This document shows positions 1-8,822 of a DNA stretch of 64,000 nt, in pieces. A model generated the notes under the pieces. It was not told the DNA's origin, made no database searches, and saw only the letters and a program-made list of their open reading frames with translations. The stretch covers positions 434,001 to 498,000 of the forward strand of contig NZ_JALKAA010000003.1 of NCBI RefSeq assembly GCF_024171605.1, given 5' to 3'. Source of the stretch: Pontibacter sp. HSC-36F09. GTDB taxonomy: Bacteria; Bacteroidota; Bacteroidia; Cytophagales; Hymenobacteraceae. The first letter of the stretch is position 1; every line of letters starts with the position of its first letter. Both the position numbers and the translations under genes were made by a program.

Positions 1-1061
1 TAGGTGATGTTGTTGGCGAACCACTCGTGTCCTGTTTCGTGGATGATGATGTAGTCGAATTTCATACCCCAGCCCGAGCCGCTCAGGTCGCGACCGCGGT
101 AGCCGTTTGCGTAGCCATTGCCGTACGTTACAGAACTCTGGTGCTCCATACCTAAATAAGGGGCCTCTACGAGTTTGTAGCTGTCTTCATAAAAAGGGTA
201 GGGACCAAACCAATGCTCAAAGGCATCCAACGTGCGGCGCACATCCTTAAACTGCACTTTTGCTTTCTCCAGATTATCGCGGATTACCCAGTAGTCGCAA
301 TCCAAAACGCCTTTTTCGCCCTGGTACTTCTCGCCAAAATGCACATAGTCGCCGATGTTGATGTTGACCCCGTAGTTGTTGATTGGGTTAGTGACTGCCC
401 AGTGGAAGGTACGTGTGCCGTCGGGGTTCTCGTCAACGCCACGCAGTCTGCCGTTCGATACATTGGTCAGGTCTTTCGGAACAGCCACACTGATCAGCAT
501 GCTGTCCGGCTCATCGTACATATGATCTTTGCAAGGCCACCACAAACTGGCGCCGTCGCCCTGGTTTGAACTGGCAATAAATGGTTTGCCTTGCGCATCA
601 CGCTTCCAGGTGATGCCCCCGCTCCAGGGCGGGTTTTTGCTTACCTTCGGCTTGCCACCATAGTATACCTCCACTTCGTTTTGAGCGCCCTTTTTCTGTG
701 CGTCTATCAGCTGTACAAAATAGGCATTGCCTTCCTGACGAACATTCAGCTGCTTTCCGTTCTGCATCACCCGTTCCATTCGCATAGGAGGCTGCAGGTC
801 GATCTGCATTATCTGGTAAGGATCCAGCACTTTGTAGCGAATTGTGTTCTTGCCGTGGATGCTGCTGTCCGCCGGATTCACACTGATGTCGAGGTGGTAA
901 TAGGTGAGGTCCCACCAGGCCCGCTCTGGGGTGATGGTGCCCCGCAGGGTGTCCTGGCGGGTAAAGGTGGGAGTTTTCTGCTGCGCCTGCGTCTCAAGGC
1001 TGCAGAGTCCCAGCAAAAGCGCAACTCCGGTAAGTGTACGCCTGGCCGATAGGTTTTTCAT
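1..1061 (-). CDS. M1 family metallopeptidase, N-terminal part (runs off the window)
   Basis: Reading the minus strand from ATG at 1061 gives an open frame to the window edge (353 codons). It begins with a signal peptide (MKNLSARRTLTGVALLLGL, then a likely cut after LETQAQ), so the enzyme is exported. The M1 substrate-binding motif appears as GMEHQ and the zinc motif HExxH as HETGHEWF close to the window edge; the second glutamate ligand and the C-terminal half lie outside. M1 enzymes are zinc aminopeptidases that trim peptides from the N-terminus. Truncation is due only to the window boundary; there is no internal stop. It lies downstream of the cold-shock gene on the same strand but a terminator separates them. 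Confidence 0.9.
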   Translation of the reverse strand, partial: MKNLSARRTLTGVALLLGLCSLETQAQQKTPTFTRQDTLRGTITPERAWWDLTYYHLDISVNPADSSIHGKNTIRYKVLDPYQIMQIDLQPPMRMERVMQNGKQLNVRQEGNAYFVQLIDAQKKGAQNEVEVYYGGKPKVSKNPPWSGGITWKRDAQGKPFIASSNQGDGASLWWPCKDHMYDEPDSMLISVAVPKDLTNVSNGRLRGVDENPDGTRTFHWAVTNPINNYGVNINIGDYVHFGEKYQGEKGVLDCDYWVIRDNLEKAKVQFKDVRRTLDAFEHWFGPYPFYEDSYKLVEAPYLGMEHQSSVTYGNGYANGYRGRDLSGSGWGMKFDYIIIHETGHEWFANNIT

Positions 1062-1157
1062 AGGTATAGCTTTCATTCAGAAAGCTTAAATTAAAAAGAA
1101 TTTCGAAAAGGAACAGCCTACAGTATGTCAATTGTCACGCAGATAGGTATAAACGAC

Positions 1158-1187
1158 AAAGGGCCCCGCATGATGCGGAGCCCTTTG
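1158..1187 (-). terminator. Intrinsic terminator of the cold-shock gene
   Basis: AAAGGGCCCCGCA pairs with TGCGGAGCCCTTT around a 4-base loop with one mismatch. It lies about 30 bases downstream of the cold-shock gene and upstream of the M1 peptidase gene, separating the two. Confidence 0.7.
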
Positions 1188-1215
1188 TTTGATTTACGCT
1201 TTATATATAACCAGA

Positions 1216-1407
1216 CTAAGCCAGTTTCACATTTACCGCGTTTAGTCCTTTTTTGCCCTCTTTCACTTCGAATGTTACTTCGTCGTTTTCTCTGATCTCA
1301 TCGATCAAACCTGTTACGTGTACGAAGTACTCTTCGTTTGTTTCACTGTCTTTGATAAAACCGAAACCTTTGGTTTCATTAAAGAATTTTACTTTTCCGT
1401 TACTCAT
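1216..1407 (-). CDS. Cold-shock domain protein (CspA family)
   Basis: A 63-residue single cold-shock domain, the normal family length. The RNP1-like motif KGFGFI and the RNP2-like motif EYFVHV are both present, after the usual N-terminal GKVKFFNETKGFGFI pattern. Such proteins bind single-stranded RNA and DNA, act as RNA chaperones in the cytoplasm, and often rise during cold shock or growth transitions. More than 200 bases without a gene lie upstream, which would leave room for a long regulated leader, but I cannot place the promoter. Confidence 0.95.
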   Translation of the reverse strand: MSNGKVKFFNETKGFGFIKDSETNEEYFVHVTGLIDEIRENDEVTFEVKEGKKGLNAVNVKLA

Positions 1408-1573
1408 GATATGTTGTTGTTAATACATGTTAGACACTGCATAACGGTAAAACGTTCATAGTATGTTGCAACTTTTTGCAAAAAACTTTAAAATATGCTT
1501 CTGCGCACGCTCAAGGCCTATTATTTTTTTCAATTTGCTTTCTCGTATGCATAGTCGTCCAGAAAAAGGCATA

Positions 1574-1610
1574 AAAAAATCCGACAACATGGAGTAGCTG
1601 CCGGATTTTT
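1574..1610 (-). terminator. Terminator of the S1/P1 nuclease gene
   Basis: On the minus strand a stem of AAAAATCCGGCA type pairs with a matching arm containing one mismatch and is followed by a run of T. It lies 24 bases beyond the stop codon of the nuclease. Confidence 0.7.
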
Positions 1611-1633
1611 CGGAGGTATGAATGTTGTACTGT

Positions 1634-2401
1634 TTAGCCGTAGATTTGGTTCAGCAGACCCGCCAGTCGAATGCCCGCCTGCAGGATGCGCTGCTCCACG
1701 GTGCTGAAGTTATCATAGCTGTAGCGGTAGCCCAAACGACCATCTTCCGGCAGGCTGTATACCTGCTCTCTTAGCTGTACCGACTCGTAAGCCCACTCAC
1801 GCACGCCGGTAGACTGCCAGGCTTTCACCTGATCTTTGGAAGGAGTACCGACAAATAGGGCCAGCTCTGTAAAGCTCAGGTTTTTGCCGTCGATCATGTC
1901 GCTATCCCATACCCGGTGCAAATTAGATGGCTGTCCGAACCACTGCAATTTCACAGCATTCCCGCCTGTATCACCTTCTTTGCCCACATGTAGTGGTTGG
2001 TGGAGGTCGCCTACCAGGTGCACCAGGTACTTGAGGTATTCCTCTTCCTGCTTCGCATTCAGGTTGCCGGCTTTTAGAACAGTCACTAGTTCCTCGATCT
2101 TCATGATGATGTCACCGTTCGGGTTTTTCTCGGTCTGATCGTAAGTCTTGCCGCCCGGTACAGTTACCCAGTGCCAGTCGTGTGTGTGGTTATAGGCTTT
2201 GTCAGACTTGATATCATCCATCCAAACCGACACTTCAGCCAAAGAATTATCTGCCAGAATCCTGTTGATTTTCTTCTGTGCTTTTTTCTTCAGGTGCTGC
2301 TCTGCTATCAGGCCGACGGCGCGGTGTCCGTTTTGTCCCCAGGCCATTGCCTGCGACACAAACAATGGGAGAAACAGCAGAATACAAACTATTTTTTTCA
2401 T
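1634..2401 (-). CDS. Secreted S1/P1-type nuclease
   Basis: A zinc-dependent nuclease that cuts single-stranded nucleic acid. I chose ATG at 2401 because it gives a standard signal peptide (MKKIVCILLFLPLFVSQAMA) ending exactly before WGQNGH. In this family the new N-terminal Trp of the mature protein is itself a zinc ligand, and the next conserved His (GxNGH) follows, so the predicted cut fits the chemistry. Further ligand motifs are visible: WMDDI, THDWHW, HLVGDLHQPLHVG and HRVWDSD. Mature length (about 235 residues) is slightly under the fungal enzymes, as is usual in bacteria. A frame extends 12 codons upstream but would bury the signal peptide. Likely role: scavenging of extracellular nucleic acid. 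Confidence 0.93.
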   Translation of the reverse strand: MKKIVCILLFLPLFVSQAMAWGQNGHRAVGLIAEQHLKKKAQKKINRILADNSLAEVSVWMDDIKSDKAYNHTHDWHWVTVPGGKTYDQTEKNPNGDIIMKIEELVTVLKAGNLNAKQEEEYLKYLVHLVGDLHQPLHVGKEGDTGGNAVKLQWFGQPSNLHRVWDSDMIDGKNLSFTELALFVGTPSKDQVKAWQSTGVREWAYESVQLREQVYSLPEDGRLGYRYSYDNFSTVEQRILQAGIRLAGLLNQIYG

Positions 2402-2558
2402 CGATAAAATTATTGGATTTTTAATGCTGCAAAACAAAGGCTTTTTTGCTTAATTGTGTAGAATAAAGCTTATTTCTTTTAGAGAATGGCTTTTCCGGCT
2501 TTGGTTTGAGAGGCACGTGGCAGTTGTGAAAGCTCATATTTAGACTTAGATTACCGCT

Positions 2559-3695
2559 ATGAAAATACTCCTGACAGGAATCCTTATGATGACAGTATTG
2601 GTAAATGCAAGCGGACAGGATCGTAAGCGGGCTCGGGACTATGGCATCCGGATCGGGGTGCTGCAGCCCGGTACGAACAATGCCATTACAGATGTGGCCG
2701 GTCTGCGGGTTGGGCACACCACTTTGGTGCAGAAAGATAATGTACGGACCGGTGTGACGGCTATATTACCACATAACGAAAACCTCTTTCAAAATAAAAT
2801 ACCAGCCGCAGTCTATGTAGGTAATGGTTTCGGCAAACTGGCCGGCAGCACACAGGTGCAGGAACTCGGTAACCTGGAGTCGCCGATTATTCTAACCAAC
2901 ACCCTAGGAGTAGGCACGGCCATGAATGCCGTGGTCGGCTATACCTTGCAGCAGTCCGGTAACGAAGCGGTGCAGTCGGTGAATGCGCTGGTGGGTGAAA
3001 CGAACGACGGCTACCTGAACGACATCCGCGGCCGTCATGTGAAAGAGGAGCATGTGCTGCAGGCGATCAATCAAGCAGCAGGCGGACCGGTGGCTGAAGG
3101 CAATGTGGGGGCAGGAACCGGAACAGTCTGCTTCGGGTATAAGGGAGGAATAGGAACAGCATCGCGCAAACTGCCCGCTAGTCTGGGTGGCTATACCGTG
3201 GGTGTGCTGGTACAAAGTAATTTTGGTGGCGTGCTGCAGATCGACGGCATACCTGTAGGAGAGGAGTTAGGTAAGTTTTCGTACAGCAAACAGATATTGG
3301 AAAGTGCGGATGGTTCCTGCATGATCGTGGTGGCAACTGATGCGCCCGTGGATGCCCGCAACCTGGAACGTATCGCCAAAAGAGCTATGCTGGGCCTGGC
3401 CAAAACAGGTGGAATCGCTTCCAATGGCAGCGGCGACTACGTGATCGCATTCTCCACCAACGAAGGGCTGCGTATACCTTATCAGTCTGAAGAAAAAACA
3501 CAGACTTTCACGCTTCTGCGGAATGATGAGATGTCGCCGCTCTTTATGGCTACGATTGAGGCAACCGAAGAAGCGATCATCAATTCGCTTCTTCGGGCTG
3601 AGACCATGAAAGGGCAAAATAATAACACGGTAGAAACACTTCCGATCGAATCCGTTATCAAACTATTAAAGAAACACAATGCCATCAAACGATAA
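2559..3695 (+). CDS. P1 (DmpA-like) family N-terminal-nucleophile peptidase, exported
   Basis: A 378-residue protein with a short signal peptide (MKILLTGILMMTVLVNASGQ). The fold family is that of DmpA/BapA beta-peptidyl aminopeptidases (peptidase family S58/P1): GRIRGIGV-like start (YGIRIGVLQPG), DVxGxxVGHTT, and the nucleophile region NGSGDYVIAF, whose Ser (about residue 291) is expected to become the N-terminal nucleophile after self-cleavage. Such enzymes remove N-terminal D- or beta-amino acids or ordinary residues from short peptides. Its last 17 bases overlap the aminotransferase gene, so the two are translationally linked; a class IV aminotransferase next to it would suit catabolism of the released amino acids (inference). 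Confidence 0.9.
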   Translation: MKILLTGILMMTVLVNASGQDRKRARDYGIRIGVLQPGTNNAITDVAGLRVGHTTLVQKDNVRTGVTAILPHNENLFQNKIPAAVYVGNGFGKLAGSTQVQELGNLESPIILTNTLGVGTAMNAVVGYTLQQSGNEAVQSVNALVGETNDGYLNDIRGRHVKEEHVLQAINQAAGGPVAEGNVGAGTGTVCFGYKGGIGTASRKLPASLGGYTVGVLVQSNFGGVLQIDGIPVGEELGKFSYSKQILESADGSCMIVVATDAPVDARNLERIAKRAMLGLAKTGGIASNGSGDYVIAFSTNEGLRIPYQSEEKTQTFTLLRNDEMSPLFMATIEATEEAIINSLLRAETMKGQNNNTVETLPIESVIKLLKKHNAIKR

Positions 3696-4539
3696 GCTTT
3701 TCGCCTACAACCTGGGCCAGATCGTACCTCTGAGCGAGGCGCGACTGCATGTCAGTGACCTTTCCGTGCAACGCGGCTACGGGGTGTTTGATTTTGTGAA
3801 AGTGCAGCAGGGCTGTCCGTTGTTTCTGGACGAATACCTGGACCGCTTTTATCAATCGGCACAACTGATGCACCTGGAGGTACCGCTGTCAAGGGAAGAA
3901 CTGAAGCAGGTGATCGCCGATCTGATAGAGCGTAACCAATTGCCGGAAGCCGGTATGAAGATGATCCTGACCGGTGGTTACTCCGAGGATGGCTTTACAC
4001 CGATGAACCCCAATCTGCTTATCACACAGCTCCCGCTCACGCTGCCTTCCCCCGAAAAAGTGGCCAAAGGCATTCCGATCATGACGCATGACTACGTGCG
4101 GGAGGTGCCGGAAGTGAAAACGATCAACTATTCCATGGGTATACGCCTGCTGCAGGAACAAAAGGCCAGCGGGGCAGAAGAGGTGCTATATGCTAAAAAC
4201 GGGATTGTCTCTGAATTTCCACGCTGTAACTTCTTCCTCGTGACGCATGATGATACCGTGGTGACACCCGCCAAGAATATCTTAAAGGGAATCACCCGCA
4301 AAAATGTGCTGACGCTGGCTGGCCGCAGGTATAAGACAGAAGTGCGCGACATCCGGTTAGAGGAAGTGCTGCAAGCCAAAGAATGTTTTCTGACCAGCAC
4401 CACTAAGCGTGTGCTACCCATTGTTCGGGTTGATGACATTTTGATTGGTACAGGCAAGCCGGGCGAAGTGAGCCTGCAGTTATTGCAAGATCTGGTGGAC
4501 CTGGAAAATGAGCAAGTGGCTGCTTTGAAAAGCAAATAA
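3679..4539 (+). CDS. Class IV PLP aminotransferase (branched-chain or D-amino-acid type)
   Basis: A 286-residue fold-type IV aminotransferase of cytoplasmic type without a signal peptide. Visible landmarks are SVQRGYGVFDF near the N-terminus, the PLP lysine in EVKTINYSMG (about K147), and the conserved Glu with cofactor-contacting residues in IVSEFPRCNFFLV, followed by ILKGITRKNVL. The family includes IlvE, D-alanine aminotransferase and aminodeoxychorismate lyase; the sequence alone does not decide between them. The start overlaps the upstream peptidase by 17 bases in another frame, and a strong terminator follows, so the pair forms a two-gene operon. Confidence 0.88.
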   Translation: MPSNDKLFAYNLGQIVPLSEARLHVSDLSVQRGYGVFDFVKVQQGCPLFLDEYLDRFYQSAQLMHLEVPLSREELKQVIADLIERNQLPEAGMKMILTGGYSEDGFTPMNPNLLITQLPLTLPSPEKVAKGIPIMTHDYVREVPEVKTINYSMGIRLLQEQKASGAEEVLYAKNGIVSEFPRCNFFLVTHDDTVVTPAKNILKGITRKNVLTLAGRRYKTEVRDIRLEEVLQAKECFLTSTTKRVLPIVRVDDILIGTGKPGEVSLQLLQDLVDLENEQVAALKSK

Positions 4540-4564
4540 CCACTCAGAACTCTTATGAAAACTT

Positions 4565-4602
4565 AAAGCCGCTAACTATTTGATAGGTAGCGGCTTTTTT
4601 TT
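4565..4602 (+). terminator. Terminator of the peptidase-aminotransferase operon
   Basis: AAAGCCGCTA and TAGCGGCTTT form a stem closed by a short loop and followed by a run of eight T. Confidence 0.85.
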
Positions 4603-4661
4603 AGTAGAAATCAGATTTTCTTCAGAATCGGCCTGTATATAGTAGAGAAAAGGCCTTTGCT

Positions 4662-5483
4662 ATGAAGAAATACGTTTACTGCTTTTTCATGAGTTGGTTG
4701 TTGCTCCCCCCGGTGTTCGCTCACCAGCCTCAAATCAAAATTCCCCACATTCCGGATACCACTGTTGTCGAACAATTAGCTGACACAACCACGCAGGTGA
4801 CTGAGACAAAGAAACTCAGCGAGTTCACCAGAAAAGCAGCGATACCTGTTCTGCTGATCGGGCTGGGGGTGAGCCACATGGATGATGAAGGGCTTTTCGA
4901 AGGAAGCCGCGGCCTGCGCCGGGTCGTTCGGCGCGAATACGCCGATTACAACACCCGTGTGGACGACTACCTTTACCACATGCCGTTAGCACTGACGGTG
5001 GGGCTAAACCTGGCAGGCGTAAAAGGGGAGCACCACTATGCAGAACAGGCACTATTACTGGGCATGACGCACTTCGTCAACAGGGTCATCACCAACAACC
5101 TCAAATCCATCACGGCCATCAACCGCCCTGATGGCTCTAGCAACGATGCCTTTCCCTCGGCGCACACCAGCAAGGCTTTCGCATACGCTACCTTTTTTCA
5201 CAAGGAGTATGGAGGGCGCAGCATCTGGTATAGCATAGCAGGTTATTCCGCGGCCACGGCCACGGGTGCAATGCGCATCCTCAACGATAAACATTGGCTA
5301 TCTGATGTGCTGGCCGGAGCAGGTATAGGAATCCTATCGGCGGAGGTCGTATATATGGTTTACCCCAGACTTCAGGAGATCATAGATCGCAGTTTTCACA
5401 GCAAGCAGCAAAATAAACTGATCATGATGCCTTATTATGGTGGCGGGGCTGGCGGTATTGCCCTGGTATGGCAGCTGCATTAA
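4662..5483 (+). CDS. PAP2-superfamily phosphatase, exported or membrane-bound
   Basis: A 273-residue protein with a signal peptide (MKKYVYCFFMSWLLLPPVFA). All three phosphatase motifs of the PAP2 family can be read: KxxxxxxRP (KSITAINRP, from about K148), PSAH (about 165-168) and the last motif with Arg, His and Asp (RILNDKHWLSD, about H211 and D215). The family hydrolyses lipid phosphates such as undecaprenyl pyrophosphate or phosphatidic acid, or lipid A phosphates, at the membrane; the substrate here is not known. It has its own terminator shared with the convergent next gene. Confidence 0.9.
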   Translation: MKKYVYCFFMSWLLLPPVFAHQPQIKIPHIPDTTVVEQLADTTTQVTETKKLSEFTRKAAIPVLLIGLGVSHMDDEGLFEGSRGLRRVVRREYADYNTRVDDYLYHMPLALTVGLNLAGVKGEHHYAEQALLLGMTHFVNRVITNNLKSITAINRPDGSSNDAFPSAHTSKAFAYATFFHKEYGGRSIWYSIAGYSAATATGAMRILNDKHWLSDVLAGAGIGILSAEVVYMVYPRLQEIIDRSFHSKQQNKLIMMPYYGGGAGGIALVWQLH

Positions 5484-5487
5484 AGCA

Positions 5488-5519
5488 AATCGCCCGACAC
5501 ATGGGGTGCCGGGCGATTG
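5488..5519. terminator. Bidirectional terminator between convergent genes
   Basis: AATCGCCCG and CGGGCGATT form the outer stem. It serves the PAP2 gene on the plus strand and the SdiA-regulated gene on the minus strand, whose stop codon sits directly beside it. Confidence 0.65.
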
Positions 5520-5521
5520 TT

Positions 5522-6808
5522 CTAGTTGATGCTTTTGGTGTATTTCAAAATGACCCCTTTTCCTTTTTTGCCGCCCTCGCTGGCAATGTACATGGCGCCG
5601 TCCTGATCAAAGGTCAGGCCCTCGGCCTGCCGCAGCTGCGACTCGTCCAGCTCCAGGGTTCGGGAAAGCTTCCCATCCTTCGTCATCGCATAAAGTCGGT
5701 TGTTGACCGCATCGAGCAGGTATAGCGTGTTGTCAGACGGGTGCTTTTCGAGGGAGGAAGGCTGCAGCACATCGTAGTCCGACTTCTGCTTTTTACCCTT
5801 CTTTGGTGGCTCTACCTGCTCCAGCGATATGTTGATGACTGGCTCTGACTGGAATTTATTGGAGTCCAGCGAAAAAGCGTAAATGGCTTTCTGCATTTTC
5901 AGTTTCGGGTCATGGCCTTTAGGAGCCAGTAGGAGCTGGTTTTGTTCCTGGTCATAAGCAAGGCCTTCTATGTTGATCGTAGCTGGAAAGGAGGCTTCGT
6001 ATACCTTGACATTCGGCTTCTGGCCCATAAATCCGGCTACTTCAAAGAGTGTTCCGTCGCTCCGCACAATGTAGGCATTCTCGCCAGCTATGGCTATACC
6101 TTCGTAGTCGCCAGGTCCTGCAAACGGGATTTCTTTAGTGATCGCTTCCTGTTGCAGGTCATAGATGAAGATCTTGCCTTCTTCGTCCTGCACACAGGCC
6201 ATAGTGCCATCCGGGAGGAGGGAGATGCCCGACACTTCACGCAGTTCGGCGGGTAATTCCCAACGTGTATCTGCCATACCCAGGTCATCTGCTGTTGTTT
6301 CATTGTCGGCAAGTGGCAGGAGGGAAGCAGACTGATTCAGTATCCTGGAAGCAGGGAGTGCAGATTTCTCCATCAGCTCACCCGCTTCATTGTATCGCAG
6401 CCAGATGTCGCGTCCACTTTTTTCAAGCTCCACCACGAAGCTGGTCACGTTGTTTTCCTGCACGCGATGTACTTCCTCTATTTTGTAGCGGTCAAATTCC
6501 TGCTGCAGTTGCGCCACCACTGTTTTCGGGAGGTACTGTTCTTCGATCTCTTCGGTATAGCTGATGAGTGTGCCGTCCTCCCGGAAAAGAGCTTTCCGCT
6601 CCCGGCCGCTTATCTTGAATTCAGCTTCGTATACGCTATCCAATCGCTCCCAGTCCACTTGCTTGATGGTGGGGTAACTCTCCACAAATTTCACTTTTAC
6701 GGCATCGGGTACGTTTCGGGCGGACCAGATCTGATCGCAGCTGCTGAGGGTGGTGCCCGCTACAAGCACCATTGCCCATAAATATGTATGTTTCATTTTT
6801 AGCTTCAT
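5522..6808 (-). CDS. Lipoprotein with PepSY-like domain fused to an SdiA-regulated beta-propeller domain
   Basis: A 428-residue lipoprotein: the signal ends in LSSCDQ, with the Cys as lipid anchor. Residues of about 30-150 resemble the PepSY-like/DUF2874 repeats (VKVKFVESYPTIKQVDWE, then a second unit with VVAQLQQEF and WLRYNEAGELME). Residues of about 185-428 match the SdiA-regulated family (PF06977), a propeller with repeats such as VSGISLLPDGTMA, GDYEGIAIAGENAYI, NIEGLAYDQEQNQ and QAEGLTFDQDGAMYIASE. A second in-frame ATG four codons downstream is equally possible. It follows the histidine kinase gene by 65 bases on the same strand, so it is probably co-transcribed with that two-component system. 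Exact function unknown. Confidence 0.85.
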   Translation of the reverse strand: MKLKMKHTYLWAMVLVAGTTLSSCDQIWSARNVPDAVKVKFVESYPTIKQVDWERLDSVYEAEFKISGRERKALFREDGTLISYTEEIEEQYLPKTVVAQLQQEFDRYKIEEVHRVQENNVTSFVVELEKSGRDIWLRYNEAGELMEKSALPASRILNQSASLLPLADNETTADDLGMADTRWELPAELREVSGISLLPDGTMACVQDEEGKIFIYDLQQEAITKEIPFAGPGDYEGIAIAGENAYIVRSDGTLFEVAGFMGQKPNVKVYEASFPATINIEGLAYDQEQNQLLLAPKGHDPKLKMQKAIYAFSLDSNKFQSEPVINISLEQVEPPKKGKKQKSDYDVLQPSSLEKHPSDNTLYLLDAVNNRLYAMTKDGKLSRTLELDESQLRQAEGLTFDQDGAMYIASEGGKKGKGVILKYTKSIN

Positions 6809-6873
6809 AATTCTTTCGTGTATCTGATAAGGTATACAGACCGAATTTGAAGCAATTCTGAAGAAACGCGATT

Positions 6874-8148
6874 TTATGAAATATTTTTTTGAAACTTCAG
6901 CCGGAGCACGTGCAGGCCCTCTTCGTAGGTATAGGAAGGTGTGAGCTGGTAGAGCTCGCTGATTTTGCTGACCAGAGCCAGTCCAATTCCCATTGATCCG
7001 GAAAGTTTGTTACCACTTCTGAAGCGTTCAAATAAAGTCACAGGCTCTTCCTGCAGGGGCTCACCGGAGTTCTTGATGCAAAGCTCATCTGCTTTCAGGC
7101 TGATCCGGATAATGCCGCCTGTGCTGTTGTGCCGGATGGCGTTGAGCAGCAGGTTGGAAATCAGGATCTCGCACAAACCAATGTTCATCTCCACAAATAC
7201 AGGCTGCATGGCTTCGATCTCTACCTGAATGTCGTGCATCAGCATCATCTCGTGCAACTGGTCGAGTTGCTCCTGCAGCAGTTCGTGTAGCGGGATGACT
7301 TCGTTCTCCGAAAACTCCCGGTTCTCGATGCGGGTGAGCAGAATCAGGGAGCGGTTGAGGCGCGACAAGCGGTTGATGGAGGCATGCATCTCTTCCAGCA
7401 TGGATGCCTGCGCCTGCGTCAGATTATCGGACTGCATGAAGAGCTCCAGTTTGCTGCCTACAATGGCCAGCGGCGTCTGTATTTCGTGCGAGGCATTTTC
7501 GGTGAACTCTTTCAGGTTGAGGTAGTCGTTGTGGATCTTGCCGGTCATGGCCTGCAGCACTTCGTTGAGCTCCTGAAACTCCTGAGTATCGGTTGGTTTG
7601 AGCAGCAAGGGTTTTCGCTGTGTCAGGCTGTAGCGCTTGGCCCGCTCGAGCGTGTCGTAGAAATTGCGCCAGTTGTATTTGTTGATGAAGTAGTTCACCC
7701 CGGCCAGCCCGATAAGCAGCAACACGAAGATCCAGGCCATTGCCAGCATGGTACTCTCAAAAAGGTCCTCAAAGTCCATCAGCGACTTTAGGATGGTATA
7801 CTCGAAGGGTTTGCCGTCCTGGTAGGTGGTGAAGGTGAGCTTACGGAAGGGCACATACTCTTCGTCGTAGGTGCTGAATATAAGCGTGTCCGACAACGCT
7901 TCGAGGGCTCCTGCATGGGCGCTCGTTTCCCTCACAATGATGGCTTCCGATATGCCAGAGGTCACGTTGGGTAGCTCGTTGTGACTCCGGATGTATTCGA
8001 TGATGTTCTCTTTGTCCGTGAAGAGTTGGTCGTCAACTTCGTCGTAGATCTCCGTCTGGAGGATCTTGTAAAAGCTCAGGCCACCCAGCAAAAACACGAT
8101 AACGGAAACCAGAAGATAGTAAAGACTGGTCTTGGTGAGTATGCGCAT
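6874..8148 (-). CDS. Two-component sensor histidine kinase
   Basis: A 424-residue membrane kinase. An N-terminal membrane segment (about 9-28) and a second one near 135-155 (MAWIFVLLLIGLAGVNYFI) enclose a periplasmic sensor of roughly 105 residues. The HisKA box is NASHEIQTPLAI with the phospho-accepting His near 220. The ATPase domain shows the N box (LISNLLLNAIRHN), and SMGIGLALV as the G2-type box. The gene starts within the stop codon of the response regulator (TGATG overlap), so the two are translated together. Ligand unknown; the layout resembles kinases that sense envelope or metal stress, but this is inference. Confidence 0.93.
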   Translation of the reverse strand: MRILTKTSLYYLLVSVIVFLLGGLSFYKILQTEIYDEVDDQLFTDKENIIEYIRSHNELPNVTSGISEAIIVRETSAHAGALEALSDTLIFSTYDEEYVPFRKLTFTTYQDGKPFEYTILKSLMDFEDLFESTMLAMAWIFVLLLIGLAGVNYFINKYNWRNFYDTLERAKRYSLTQRKPLLLKPTDTQEFQELNEVLQAMTGKIHNDYLNLKEFTENASHEIQTPLAIVGSKLELFMQSDNLTQAQASMLEEMHASINRLSRLNRSLILLTRIENREFSENEVIPLHELLQEQLDQLHEMMLMHDIQVEIEAMQPVFVEMNIGLCEILISNLLLNAIRHNSTGGIIRISLKADELCIKNSGEPLQEEPVTLFERFRSGNKLSGSMGIGLALVSKISELYQLTPSYTYEEGLHVLRLKFQKNIS

Positions 8149-8822
8149 CAGAAGCTGAATTTATAGCCCATCCCGTACACGGTCGTGATCGGGTCTTCAC
8201 CACCGGCCTCCACCAACTTGCGTCGCAGATTTTTGATGTGCGTGTACACAAAGTCGAGCGAATCAAGCGATTCGATGTGGTCGCCCCACAGGTGCTCGGC
8301 AATAGAGTCTTTGGTTAGCACCCTGTTTTTGTTGGTGACGAAGTAGAGCAGCAGATCATATTCCTTTTTGGTCAGGGTAAGTTTGCGGCCCTGCACCAGC
8401 GCCTCAGCCGACTCCGGGAACACTTCCAGGTTTCCGATCTTAATTACCTTCTGCCCGTTGAAGTTCCGGCGCCGGATAACGGAGCGCAGCCTGGCGTTGA
8501 GTTCGGACAGATGGAATGGTTTAGTCAGGTAATCGTCTGCGCCCAGTTCTAAGCCGGTTATTTTATCGTCAAGGGCGTTTTTAGCGGATATAATGATGAT
8601 ACCCGTATCCGGGTTGTTCTTCTTGAGCAATCTCACCAGGTCCAGCCCATTGCCGCCCGGCAAGGTGAGGTCTACCAGTACACAGGTATAGTGCTGGTCA
8701 GCGAGCATACGGGAACCGTCGTGATAGTTAAGGGCCGTATCGCAGGTATAGCCACCCGCTTGCAGGTAGGAAACCATGGAGGCATTCAGGGCTTGCTCGT
8801 CTTCAATTATCAGGAGTTTCAT
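8148..8822 (-). CDS. OmpR/PhoB-family response regulator
   Basis: A 224-residue regulator of normal family length. Receiver domain (1-115): acidic pocket IIEDE, phospho-acceptor Asp in VLVDLTLPGGNG (about residue 51), the conserved Ser in IIIISAKNA, and Lys in YLTKPFHLSEL. The C-terminal winged helix (about 128-224) contains LTKKEYDLLLYF and RRKLVEAGG with TVYGMGYKF. It is the first gene of the probable operon regulator-kinase-PepSY lipoprotein and likely controls it together with other genes. Confidence 0.95.
   Translation of the reverse strand: MKLLIIEDEQALNASMVSYLQAGGYTCDTALNYHDGSRMLADQHYTCVLVDLTLPGGNGLDLVRLLKKNNPDTGIIIISAKNALDDKITGLELGADDYLTKPFHLSELNARLRSVIRRRNFNGQKVIKIGNLEVFPESAEALVQGRKLTLTKKEYDLLLYFVTNKNRVLTKDSIAEHLWGDHIESLDSLDFVYTHIKNLRRKLVEAGGEDPITTVYGMGYKFSF

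Noticed and set aside
1..1061. M1 peptidase as a pseudogene
   Set aside because: No internal stop or frameshift is present; it only runs off the window edge.
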